Part shown: positions 10,113 to 20,060 of the stretch, one piece after another
How positions within the stretch are numbered: the stretch's first letter is position 1
How the letters are laid out: the number at the start of each line of letters is the position of its first letter
From: Neopusillimonas aromaticivorans
GTDB lineage: Bacteria > Pseudomonadota > Gammaproteobacteria > Burkholderiales > Burkholderiaceae_B
Length of the DNA stretch: 64,000 nt
Reading direction: 5' to 3'
Assembly: GCF_030344915.1 (NCBI RefSeq)
Contig: NZ_CP128233.1
Location: forward strand, 310,001 to 374,000
Notes under the pieces: model-generated
The model's input: the letters and a program-made list of their open reading frames with translations, nothing else
Database searches by the model: none
Told to the model about the DNA's origin: nothing
Made by a program: the position numbers and the translations under genes

Positions 10113-12148
10113 TTGCCAGCTTTGGCTGCACCACGTTGTTTGAAGAACTTCACCACCTGAGCCAGATCACGTGTTCTGGCGAACGGTGGAAGCCCTCGCC
10201 AGAGCAGTTTCCCGTAAGGTTTATCAACCATGCGGGAATCGGCCACCATCAATACCCCCAGTCACCTTCTGAACGTATCAAACGCCCTGCCCCCTGCTTA
10301 AGGGTAATGGCCGCTTCAGGCAATTGAAACTCCATGAACGGGTTACCGCCACGGCGGCGACTTTCGTTCAAACGCGCTTCAAGTACCGGATCGTCGGGCG
10401 GTGCAAACGGCAGTTTATCGATTGCAACCAGCGTCAGGGCATCGCCGGGCACATCAATACCCTCCCAGAAACTGGCACTACCCACCAGTACGCCGTTGCG
10501 GGCATCACGGAAACGATCCAGCAAAATGCGGCGTGAGGTGTCGCCCTGCCGAAACAGCAAGCGATCGATGCCCGCCTCTTCAAAGCGGGCCTCAAGCAAT
10601 TCGGCAATACGGTCAACCGCACGCAAGGTGGTGCACAACACCAGCACGCCACCCGGCGAGGCCTTGATCAGGGGTACCAGCATATCAACAAATTTTTCGT
10701 TGAACTGTGGCTGATTCGGCAATGGCAAGGCCGAAGGCACAAACAGCACCCCTGCGAGGCGTAATCGAAGGGAGATTCCCAACGGCTGGTTTGAGCATCG
10801 TGCAGCCCCAGCTGGCGCTGGAAGTAACCGAAATCACCATTGATCGACAAGGTTGCCGACGTCATGACCCAGGCCTGTTCCGGGCGTCGAAACCGCGAAA
10901 ATATCCGGGCAACAGACAACGGCGCACTGTGCAGACGCATGCCGTGAGTGCTGGACTCAACCCAACGGACAGAAACCTCGTCAACGCCTTCGGCCGCATC
11001 GGATTGGGCCAATGCATTGCGGCCCGCCCGGTCGGGCTGACTCCAGCGAAACAGACGGGCACGCAAATCCAGGCAGGTCTTGGATGCTGCGCCAAGATCG
11101 GGGTGTTTTTCAGCCACGATGCCCAGTCGCTGAATGCATTCATCGAGCACTTCAAGCAGGCGCTCAAGCGCGGTATCGAACACCTGGGCATCCGGCAAGG
11201 TTTCAAAGGTGGCTTTTTTACCGGGCAGACGATCAATAGCTGCTGTGGACAACCGCAATTCACGGGCCGCGTGTTCGATCTTTTGCCCTTGTTCCGTCCA
11301 GTTCCCGCCCTCTCGCGCATGCGCAAGACCCGCCGCTTCAACCGCCCGGGCAAGGTCAAGCAACTGGTGCGATGAGACGCTGCTGCCCAGAAACCGTGTA
11401 GCAACATCGGGCAACTGATGCGCTTCGTCAAAGACGACCAATTGCACCTCGGGCAACAGATCGGTAATGCCTTCCTCACGCAAAGCGAGATCGGCCATGA
11501 ACAGCGCATGATTGACGACGACAATATCGGCTTCCTGTGCCTCGCGGCGCGCCTTGAGTACGAAACAATCACGCACATTGGGGCAGTCTTGCCCCAGGCA
11601 GTTATCACGCGTCGACACCACACGGCTCCAGATGTCAGCCTCTTCAGGCACTTCGGCAAGCTCGGCCTTGTCTCCGCTGCGTGACTGCTGGGCGAACACC
11701 GAAATATGCCGCAATTGGGCAATTTCGGCGCGCGACTTCAGCGCCCGGTCATCACCTTGCAGGCGCTCAAGGTGATAGTGGCAAACATAATTGCCCCGCC
11801 CTTTGAGCAGTGCTGTGGTTACAGGCAAGGCCAATGCCTTGCGCAAGCGCGGCAGATCACGGCGGTACAACTGGTCTTGCAGGGTGCGGGTGCCGGTTGA
11901 GACCAGCACCTTGACCCCGCTTAAAAAGCGGGCACCAGATACGCCCAGGTTTTACCGGTACCCGTACCCGCCTCGGCGATCAAGGTACTGCCATCACTGA
12001 TGGCCTCGTTGATGGCGCGCGCCAGCTCCAGTTGCGCCTGACGCGGGTGATAGCCCGGCACAGCCGCAGCAATCGGGCCCTCTTGGGCAAATATCGCATC
12101 AAGTTCTTGCAGCAGCATGGAGAAGTCGTCCAACCAGAAATCAATCAA
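10109..12148 (-). CDS. dinG: DinG/YoaA-type ATP-dependent DNA helicase, frameshifted in this sequence
   Basis: XPD-like superfamily 2 helicase with an iron-sulfur cluster. The N-terminus has GYHPRQAQLELARAI and Walker A AEAGTGTGKTWAYLVPA. Four cluster cysteines lie in GNYVCHYH, DNCLGQDC and RDCFVLKAR. A DEAH box (VVFDEAHQLPD), SFWEGIDVPGD and motif VI KQGAGRLIRSEGDWG follow. About 680 residues after repair. Three breaks: the A-run 11923-11927 just after motif I, the C-run 10750-10753 (restores FDYASQGVLFVP), and the C-run 10255-10259 (restores EGDWGVLMVADSR, with the stop at 10109). The assignment between DinG and YoaA is uncertain; the length is nearer YoaA. It is convergent with bamD. Confidence 0.85.
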
Positions 12149-12235
12149 AACGAAATGATAACCGCCCCCGGGTCCTCACCGGCCTGAATGTGGCAAAATG
12201 GCCCGCTTGTTGATGTGACTGAAAGCGACTGACTC

Positions 12236-14625
12236 ATGACTGCTTCTACTGCCGCGGCATCGCCCGCGATACTGAACAATTCTCCCGAACGCATTATTGC
12301 CCTGCTGGCCGAAGAACTGGGCGTTCGACCAGCGCAAGTCGCGGCCACTGTCGAACTTCTGGACAGTGGCGCCACCGTGCCCTTTATCGCACGTTATCGC
12401 AAAGAGGTCACCGGCGGTCTGGACGATACCATCCTGCGCAATCTGGAAGTGCGGCTGGTGTATGTGCGCGAACTGGAAGACCGACGAGCGGCCGTATTTG
12501 AATCCATTGAGCAGCAAGGCAAGCTGACGCCCGAACTTTCAGCCGAATTGCTGGCCGCCACCACCAAGCAACGCCTGGAAGATCTGTATGCACCGTACAA
12601 GCCCAAACGCCGCACGCGTGCACAGATTGCCCGTGAAGCCGGCCTTGAGCCACTGGCCGACGCCATCCTGAACGATGTCAACGCCGATCCAGCCATGCTG
12701 GCCATCGCATACCTCAATGCCGATGCCGGCGTTGCAGACACCAAAGCCGCCCTGGACGGCGCACGCGACATTCTGGCTGAGCGCTACGCCGAGAACGCCG
12801 ACTTGCTGGCCGATCTGCGCGGTCATCTATGGCAAACCGGCCTGTTGTATGCCAAAGTCATTGACGGCAAGGAAACCGAAGGCGCCAACTTTCGTGACTG
12901 GTTTGACTTTCACGAACCGCTGCGCACCCTGCCCTCGCACCGGATCCTGGCGTTACTACGAGGTCGTCAGCAAGGTGTTCTTGATCTTCGCCTCGGTCTG
13001 GCACCTGAACTGGAAGAACAAACGCCTCATCCTTGCGTCAGTCGAGTTGCCGCGTTTCTGTCGATAGGCGCACGTTTTGACGCCAATGCCTCACCCCGTG
13101 CCAAGTGGCTGGGCGAAGTATGTCGCTGGACCTGGCGGGTGAAACTGCTGACGGCTTTTGAAACCGAACTGGTGAACCGTCTGCGCGAGCATGCCGAGCA
13201 AGAGGCGATTCGCGTCTTTGCCGCCAACCTGAAAGACCTGTTGCTGGCCGCACCCGCCGGCCCCAAGACCGTCATGGGTCTGGACCCTGGCATTCGAACC
13301 GGCGTGAAAGTTGCCGTCATCGATCCTACCGGCAAACTGCTGGCCACCAGCACGATTTACCCGTTCGAGCCGCGGCGTGATTACGAAGGCTCAATCAATA
13401 CACTGGCCGCGCTGGCCCTGAAGCATCAGGTTGAATTGATCGCCATCGGTAATGGCACGGCATCCCGTGAAACCGAAAAACTTGCCGCCGACATGAGCGC
13501 AAAGTTCGCCGACATTAACGCAAAACGTGTGGTCGTTTCCGAAGCTGGCGCCTCGGTATATTCAGCATCGGAACTGGCCGCGCTTGAGTTCCCCGACCTG
13601 GACGTCAGTCTGCGTGGCGCCGTTTCAATTGCCCGCCGCCTGCAAGACCCTCTGGCCGAACTGGTCAAGATCGAACCCAAAGCCATTGGCGTCGGCCAAT
13701 ATCAGCACGATGTAAACCAGCGTGAGCTGGCCCGATCACTGGATGCCGTGATTGAAGACTGCGTGAACGCTGTCGGTGTTGATGTCAACACCGCCTCGGC
13801 CCCATTGCTCAGTCGCGTCTCCGGCCTGAACGCAACACTGGCGCGCAATATTGTGACCTGGCGTGACGAAAATGGCGCTTTCCCCAACCGCAAGCAATTG
13901 ATGAAAGTACCCCGCTTTGGCGACAAGGCGTTCGAGCAGGCTGCCGGCTTCCTGCGTATCGCCAACGGCGATAACCCGTTGGATGCCTCGGCGGTTCACC
14001 CCGAAGCCTACCCCGTCGTCGAACGGATCCTGAAAAAATCAACGCACAGGCCAAAGAGGTCATGGGCCGTCAGGGTGCATTGACCGGGCTGTCCCCCGCC
14101 GAATTCACTGACGAAAAGTTTGGGGTCCCGACCGTCAAGGACATTTTTTCGGAAATCGAAAAACCCGGACGCGACCCTCGTCCGGAGTTCAAGACCGCAC
14201 AGTTCAAGGAAGGCGTAAACACCATCAATGATCTGGCCCAAGGCATGATTCTGGAAGGTGTCGTGACCAACGTGGCCAACTTTGGTGCCTTCGTAGACAT
14301 TGGCGTGCACCAGGATGGTCTGGTCCACATTTCGGCTCTGGCCGAACGGTTTGTCAAAGATCCGCGCGACGTTGTCCGTGTCGGGCAAACCGTGAAAGTC
14401 AAGGTTCAGGAAGTGGATGTGGCGCGCAAGCGCATTGCCCTGACCATGCGGCTGAGCGATGACTCGGGTCCTGCACAGCGTAACGAGGCGGGTGCAACAC
14501 GCGGTCCTTCAGCAGCCTCGGGAAATACCCGCGGCAACAGCGGAGGAGGCCGGCGTGAAAAAGCCGCCACCACCCAGGAGGGTCTGGGTGCAATGGCGGC
14601 TGCATTTGCAAAACTCAAGAAATAA
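12236..14625 (+). CDS. tex: RNA-binding transcription accessory protein Tex, frameshifted in this sequence
   Basis: Tex is a nucleic-acid-binding protein with a helical N-terminal core, a YqgF/RNase H-like domain, helix-hairpin-helix motifs and a C-terminal S1 domain; it is linked to transcription and toxin-gene expression in Bordetella. Visible: TVPFIARYRKEVTGGLDD, LYAPYKPKRRTRA, the YqgF-like VMGLDPGIRTGVKVAVID, the HhH segment VGVDVNTASAPLLSRVSGL, and the S1 domain VVTNVANFGAFVDIGVHQDG. The end is a Gly/Arg-rich tail then GLGAMAAAFAKLKK. One missing A in the run 14033-14038 breaks the frame after ERILKK; repair gives INAQAKEVMGRQGALTG. About 797 residues, normal for Tex. Confidence 0.94.
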
Positions 14626-14711
14626 ACCAGAGCAACGGGCTGAAGTCCGGTTACCGTGTCGGGACACTAACAATGTCAGACCTGCGATTCAGCGAACCAG
14701 GCGTAGATCGG

Positions 14712-14745
14712 CTTTTTCCGGTTGAGCAGACTTAACCGGAAAAAA
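14712..14745. terminator. Bidirectional terminator between tex and trpS
   Basis: Inverted repeat TTTTTCCGGTT (14713-14723) and AACCGGAAAAA (14734-14744) around a 10-nt loop, giving a GC-containing stem with T-runs on both strands. It lies between two convergent genes. Confidence 0.8.
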
Positions 14746-14755
14746 CCGGAGTGAA

Positions 14756-16095
14756 TCAGTCTTGCTGCAAGGATGCAATGGCCTCGGATACCGGGGCCAT
14801 TTTTTCTTGCGCAAACGTGCAGACCCGCTGACCGTTCACGTGCACAAGGGCCTGGTCACCGTCCAGCGTCACCAGCTGATCAAGCGGCTGTTGCCTCAGT
14901 GCCGCCATCATTTGGCCCGCAACTTTGGGGTTTTCGAAGCCTTCGGAAAACAGCAATTCAGTGCCATCGGCTGCCAGCAAACGGAAATGGAAACGATCGG
15001 CCTCGCGGAAACTGACCAGACGTGCCGCCTTGCCAGACTTTGACTTGGCACTGGCCGGCTTGGCGGTGCTGGCCTGAGGCTGCCGCAGGCCTACGGCCTC
15101 GCGCAGGGCTGACATCAGCTCGGCCGACTGCTTGCGCGCCTTGGTTGCCCCCGCCTGCAAAATGTCTTCAATTTGCCGGGGTTGGCCATCAGGGACTCGT
15201 AGCGATCACGCATCGGGGCAACAATACCGTCGAGTAAAACAAACAACGCTTCTTTAGCCTCACCCCAGCCCAGGCCGCCTTCCAGCGCAGCACGGAATGA
15301 CGCCGTTTGATCTGCACCGGCAAAGGCCCGATACAACGCATAGACGTGGGCACTGTCGGGATCTTTAGGTTCACCCGGCTGGCGCGAATCAGTGACAATA
15401 CGCATGACCGCCTGACGCATGGCCTTGCTGCCGCCTTCAAACAAGGGGATGGTATTGTTGTAGCTCTTGGACATTTTACGACCGTCAAGCCCGGGCAGGG
15501 TTGCCACATCGTCATCAATCTGGACCTCGGGCAACACGAAGTATTCACGTCCCTGACCATACAAATGGTTGAAACGCTGGGCAATGTCACGCGCCATTTC
15601 AAGATGCTGCACCTGATCGCGACCCACCGGCACCTTGTTCGCGTTGAACATCAGAATGTCAGCGGCCATGAGTACAGGGTAGGAAAACAGACCCATCGTA
15701 ACGCCGTCATCGGGGTCAACCTCACGCGCAAGATTCTGGTCAACCGAGGCCTTGTAGGCATGGGCGCGATTCATCAACCCTTTGGGCGTCACGCAGGTCA
15801 GCAACCAGCATAATTCCGGGATTTCAGGAATGTCAGACTGACGGTAGAACGTGACGTTATCATGGTCCAGACCACCGGCCAACCAGGTGGCGGCAATTTC
15901 AAGCCGTGACCGCGCGACACGAGCCGGGTCTTCACACTTGATCAGGGCATGATAGTCGGCCATGAAAAAATATGCATCGACATTGGGCTGCCGGCTGGCT
16001 TCAATAGCGGGACGAATGGCACCGGCATAATTGCCAAGGTGCGGCGTACCGGTTGTCGTGATCCCCGTAAGGACCCGGATTTTGGTGTTTTGCAT
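14756..16095 (-). CDS. trpS: Tryptophan--tRNA ligase with C-terminal extension, frameshifted in this sequence
   Basis: Class I aminoacyl-tRNA synthetase charging tRNA-Trp. The HIGH-equivalent is TGTPHLGNYAGA and the KMSKS loop is LDGRKMSKSYNN; VPVGRDQVQHLEMARDIAQ is the TrpRS signature. A missing A in the triplet at 15172-15174 breaks the frame in the last helix; repair joins LMANPGKIEDILQAG to ATKARKQSAELMSALREAVG. After the catalytic core (about 345 residues) there is a Lys/Ala linker and an ~80-residue extra domain (VSFREADRFHFRLLAADG..LLFSEGF) that resembles the YegP/DUF1508 fold. This extension is absent from E. coli TrpS (334 residues). The gene is 12 nt downstream of zapE. Confidence 0.92.
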
Positions 16096-16107
16096 CAGTT
16101 TCAGTAA

Positions 16108-17199
16108 TTACAGGGTTGCCGCCACTCGGCGCTCAGATTCGAGGTATTCGCGTGACTGCATTTCAAGCAACCGCGATACCGTCCGGTGAAATTCATTTGC
16201 CATTGGCCCTTCGGTGTACAACCCTTCGGGTTCACATTCGGCGGAAATGACCAGTTTAACTTTATGATCGTAGAATACGTCAACCAGCCATGTAAACCGG
16301 CGCGCCTCGGACGCCTGACGCACCGTCATCCGGGGCACTTCAGACAAAATCACGGTCTGGAAACGACTGGCCAGATCGAGGTAATCATTCTGTGACCGCG
16401 GCCCACCACATAAGGTGGCAAAGTCAAACCAGACCACGCTACCGCTGAGTGCCACGGCCTTCAATTCACGGTTTTCTACCGTCAGCACCGGTTTCATCGG
16501 CGCCGTATCTGACAGGCTTTCGAACGCATGCTGCAGTTCGGCACGGGTGTCTGAAGTCAGGGGTGACAGGTAAACCCTGACCTGCTCAAGCGCACGACGA
16601 CGGTAATCTGTACCCGTATCAACGTTCAGGACATCCATACGCTCCTGAATCAGCTTGATGGCGGGCAGGATGCGATCTCGATGCAGGCCGTCGGGGTACA
16701 AGGTTGATGGCTCGTAATTCGAGGTCATCACAAACGATGTCCCCAGCTCAAACAGGCGGAACAGCAACCGGTACAAGATCATGGCGTCGGCAACGTCAGA
16801 CACATGAAATTCGTCAAAACAGATCAAACGATACCGCTTGGCGATACGACGCGCGACTTCGTCCAGTGGGTCTTGCTGCCCCTTGACTTCGTCAAGCTGG
16901 TGATGCACCCCTCGCATGAACTCATGGAAATGCAGTCGCCCCTTACGCTTCAAGGGAACAGTAGCGTAAAACGCATCCATCAGGAAACTCTTGCCGCGTC
17001 CAACCCCACCCCAGAGGTAAACCCCGCGAGGGATATCGGGGCGTCGAAACAACTTTTTCAATGTGCTGGAACGAGCCTGTTTGTAGACGACCCAGTCGTC
17101 ATAAAACTGCTGTAACCGGTCGATTGCAGCCAATTGAGCCACGTCCGGCGCATACCCGCGTTCAGCCAATGCGTGGTGATAATATTCTTTTACGTTCAT
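16108..17199 (-). CDS. zapE: Cell division ATPase ZapE (AFG1 family)
   Basis: AAA-type ATPase of the AFG1/LACE1/ZapE family; in E. coli ZapE binds the Z-ring and affects FtsZ assembly. Intact, 363 residues from the preferred ATG 17199 (MNVKEYYHHALAERGY); an in-frame upstream start would add 14 residues that run into the terminator. Walker A is LWGGVGRGKSFLMD, Walker B is LICFDEFHVSDVADAM, and SEVPRMTVRQASEARRFTWL followed by VDVFYD is the family C-terminal signature. It sits after sucA-sucB-lpdA, but a hairpin separates it from lpdA; trpS follows by 12 nt. Confidence 0.92.
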   Translation of the reverse strand: MNVKEYYHHALAERGYAPDVAQLAAIDRLQQFYDDWVVYKQARSSTLKKLFRRPDIPRGVYLWGGVGRGKSFLMDAFYATVPLKRKGRLHFHEFMRGVHHQLDEVKGQQDPLDEVARRIAKRYRLICFDEFHVSDVADAMILYRLLFRLFELGTSFVMTSNYEPSTLYPDGLHRDRILPAIKLIQERMDVLNVDTGTDYRRRALEQVRVYLSPLTSDTRAELQHAFESLSDTAPMKPVLTVENRELKAVALSGSVVWFDFATLCGGPRSQNDYLDLASRFQTVILSEVPRMTVRQASEARRFTWLVDVFYDHKVKLVISAECEPEGLYTEGPMANEFHRTVSRLLEMQSREYLESERRVAATL

Positions 17200-17210
17200 G
17201 ATGTTTGAAT

Positions 17211-17239
17211 GCAAAAAGGGCAAACAAGCCCCTTTTTGC
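17211..17239 (-). terminator. Terminator between lpdA and zapE
   Basis: Inverted repeat GCAAAAAGGG (17211-17220) and CCCTTTTTGC (17230-17239). Read on the minus strand it ends in a T-rich arm just after lpdA and ahead of zapE, so it probably ends the sucAB-lpd transcript. Confidence 0.7.
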
Positions 17240-17275
17240 ATTAGCGATCAGCTGTTGTGAAATACAACAAGACGA

Positions 17276-18701
17276 TCAGAAGTTAAGCGAGCGTTTATCA
17301 ACGGCCAATGCCGCTTCTTTCACTGACTCGGACAAGGTGGGATGCGCATGGCAGATACGGGCGATGTCTTCGGCAGCGCCACGGAACTCCATGATGGTTA
17401 CCGCTTCAGCAATCAGTTCGGAAGCACTGGGGCCGATGATATGCACACCCAGGACTTCATCGGTTTTGGCATCAGCCAAAATTTTAACGAAACCTGTCGT
17501 ATCACCCAAGGCACGTGCACGGCCATTCGCCAGGAAGGGAAGCTACCGGCACGGTAGGCCACTCCTTCGGTTTTGAGTTGTTGCTCGGACTTCCCCACCC
17601 AGGCGATTTCAGGTGATGTGTAGATAACGCTGGGGATCGTGCCAAAGTTGACATGACCGTGCTGGCCTGCAATGCGCTCGGCCACAGCAACGCCTTCTTC
17701 TTCAGCTTTGTGGGCCAGCATCGGGCCACGTACCACGTCACCTACAGCCCAGACATTGGGCAAGTTGGTGCGGCAGTCATCATCGACCACAACAAAACCT
17801 CGCTCGTCGACTTTCAGGCCAACGGTATCTGCACCCAGGCCACTGGTGTGAGGCACACGACCAATCGACACGATGAGATGGTCAACCGACAGGGACTGTT
17901 CTGCACCGGAAGCATCGGTGTAAGGCACGGTGACCGACTTGGCCGATGTTTTCACTTCACCGATTTTCACGCTGGTCTGGATATTCAGACCCTGCTTGGT
18001 AAACACTTTCAGTGCTTCCTTGGCGACCTGCTGATCGCAAACGGCCAGGAACTCGGGTGCCGCCTCGAGGACAGTAACTTCGGCACCCAGACGACGCCAG
18101 ACGCTACCCAGTTCCAGACCGATAACCCCTGCACCGATGACACCCAGTTTTTGGGTACGGCAGGGATACGCAATGCCCCATCGTTGGAAAGAATTTGCTT
18201 TTCGTCGAAGTCAAGGCCAGGCAACTGGCGTGGTGCCGAACCCGTGGCGATGACAACATGCTTGGCCACCAGGTCTTCTTCGGACTGACCCGAAACCTTG
18301 ATGGACCAGCCGCCGTCAACGTGAGCTGCAAACGAACCCGTACCGTGGAAGAAGGTTATCTTGTTCTTCTTGAACAAGTACAGAATACCTTCATTGTTTT
18401 GCTTGACGACAGAATCTTTACGACCAATGAGCGTGTCGAGCTTGAGGCTGACACCTTTGACTTCGATGCCGTGCTCGGCAAAATGATGGTTCACCTGCTC
18501 GAAGTGCTCAGACGATTGCAGCAAGGCCTTGGACGGAATGCAGCCGACGTTGGTGCAGGTACCACCTGGCGCAGGCTTGCCATCGGCATTGGTAGCCGCA
18601 TCGATACACGCCACAGACATACCCAGTTGCGCCGCACGAATTGCAGCGATATATCCGCCGGGGCCTGCCCCGATCACGACAACATCAAAATTTTTAGCCA
18701 T
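17276..18701 (-). CDS. lpdA: Dihydrolipoyl dehydrogenase (E3), frameshifted in this sequence
   Basis: FAD flavoprotein that reoxidises dihydrolipoamide in the 2-oxoglutarate dehydrogenase complex and reduces NAD+. FAD-binding GAGPGGYIAAIRAAQLG is at the N-terminus; the redox-active disulfide is Cys49/Cys54 in GGTCTNVGCIPSK. The NAD-binding region, WAVGDVVRGPMLAHKAEEEG and the C-terminal catalytic HAHPTLSE are all present. Two breaks: the T-run 18148-18152 (restores VPKKLGVIGAGVIGLELG) and near 17534-17536 (restores FPFLANGRARALGDTTGF). About 475 residues after repair, the normal length. It is 125 nt downstream of sucB in the same direction; that gap contains a GC-rich hairpin near 18780-18796. 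Confidence 0.93.
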
Positions 18702-18826
18702 TATGTATCCAGTGATTATTCAGGTTCCGGGGCCTGGCCCGCGCAAAACCGGTAATAGAAAAGGGCCCGGAGCAAGCCCGTGCGCAAAAGGCGCACGAAC
18801 CCGCCTGGGGCCCGACAAACACGACC

Positions 18827-20029
18827 TTAAACGTCGAGCAACAGACGCTGAGGATCTTCAAGCGCCTCTTTCATGGCAACCAGCGACAACACTGCTTCAC
18901 GGCCATCGATGATACGGTGATCGTAGGACAACGCCAGATAATTCATGGGGCGAATGACGATCTGGCCGTTTTCGACGACGGGACGCTCTTTGGTGGCATG
19001 GATACCCAAAATGGCCGACTGGGGCGGGTTGATGATCGGCGTGGACAGCATGGACCCGAACACACCACCGTTCGAGATCGAGAACGTACCACCGGTAAGT
19101 TCGTCGAGGCTGAGCTTGCCGTCGCGGGCACGGGCACCGAAATCAGCGATTTGTTTTTCGATCTCGGCAATGCTGAGCTGATCGGCGTTGCGCAGAATGG
19201 GTACCACCAGACCACGCGGGCTACCGACAGCGATACCGATGTCAAAGTAACCGTGATAAATGATGTCTTTGCCATCAACCGAGGCGTTGACAACGGGGTA
19301 TTTCTTGAGTGCGGCAACGGCAGCCTTGACGAAGAACGAAGTGAAGCCCAGCTTGACGCCGTGCTCTTTTTCGAACTGATCTTTGTAACGAGCACGGATA
19401 TCGAGAATACCCTGCATATTGACTTCGTTGAACGTGGTGAGGATGGCGTTTTCAGATTGGGATTGCAACAAACGCTCGGCCACACGAGCACGCAAACGGC
19501 TCATGGGGACGCGCTGCTCTGGGCGCCCATCGAGTGACAGGCTGACCGGTGCAGGTGCAGCGGCAGGCTTCTTGGCAGGCGCAGACTGCGCCGACAGGGC
19601 ATCACCCTTGGTGACGCGGCCGCCACGGCCAGTGCCTTCTACGTTAGCCGCATCAATGCCTTTTTCGGCCAGAATCTTGCTGGCAGCGGGCGATGCAACA
19701 GCCGAAGCCGCAGAGGCAGCGGCTGCGGGAGCAGCGGCGGGTGCTTCTGCAGCGGGGGCAGCAACCGGCGCGGCAGCGGCAGCTTTGCCTTCTGTGTCGA
19801 TACGGGCAAGCACTTCGCCGGAGCCAACGGTGCTGCCGTCAGCCTTGACGATTTCAGCCAAAACGCCAGAAGCCGGAGCGGGCACTTCAAGTACGACCTT
19901 GTCGGTTTCCACTTCGATCAGAATCTCGTCTGCCTGGACTGCCTCGCCGGGCTGCTTTTTCCAGTTAAGCAGCGTTGCCTCGGAAATAGATTCTGAGAGC
20001 TGCGGTACGAGTACGTCTGTGATAGCCAT
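18827..20029 (-). CDS. sucB: Dihydrolipoyllysine succinyltransferase (E2 of 2-oxoglutarate dehydrogenase)
   Basis: Core E2 (also named OdhB) that transfers the succinyl group to CoA. Intact, 400 residues. An N-terminal lipoyl domain has the lipoylated Lys44 in VETDKVVLEV; a long Ala/Pro hinge runs about residues 83-115; the peripheral E1/E3-binding domain is near 118-150 (ASKILAEKGIDAANVEGTGR, then GGRVTKGD). The catalytic domain ends with LSYDHRIIDGREAV, with active-site His371 and Asp375. The single lipoyl domain and the neighbourhood support succinyl rather than acetyl specificity. Confidence 0.95.
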   Translation of the reverse strand: MAITDVLVPQLSESISEATLLNWKKQPGEAVQADEILIEVETDKVVLEVPAPASGVLAEIVKADGSTVGSGEVLARIDTEGKAAAAAPVAAPAAEAPAAAPAAAASAASAVASPAASKILAEKGIDAANVEGTGRGGRVTKGDALSAQSAPAKKPAAAPAPVSLSLDGRPEQRVPMSRLRARVAERLLQSQSENAILTTFNEVNMQGILDIRARYKDQFEKEHGVKLGFTSFFVKAAVAALKKYPVVNASVDGKDIIYHGYFDIGIAVGSPRGLVVPILRNADQLSIAEIEKQIADFGARARDGKLSLDELTGGTFSISNGGVFGSMLSTPIINPPQSAILGIHATKERPVVENGQIVIRPMNYLALSYDHRIIDGREAVLSLVAMKEALEDPQRLLLDV

Positions 20030-20060
20030 AGTAAATAGTTTCCGTGATGATGAGTATTCA

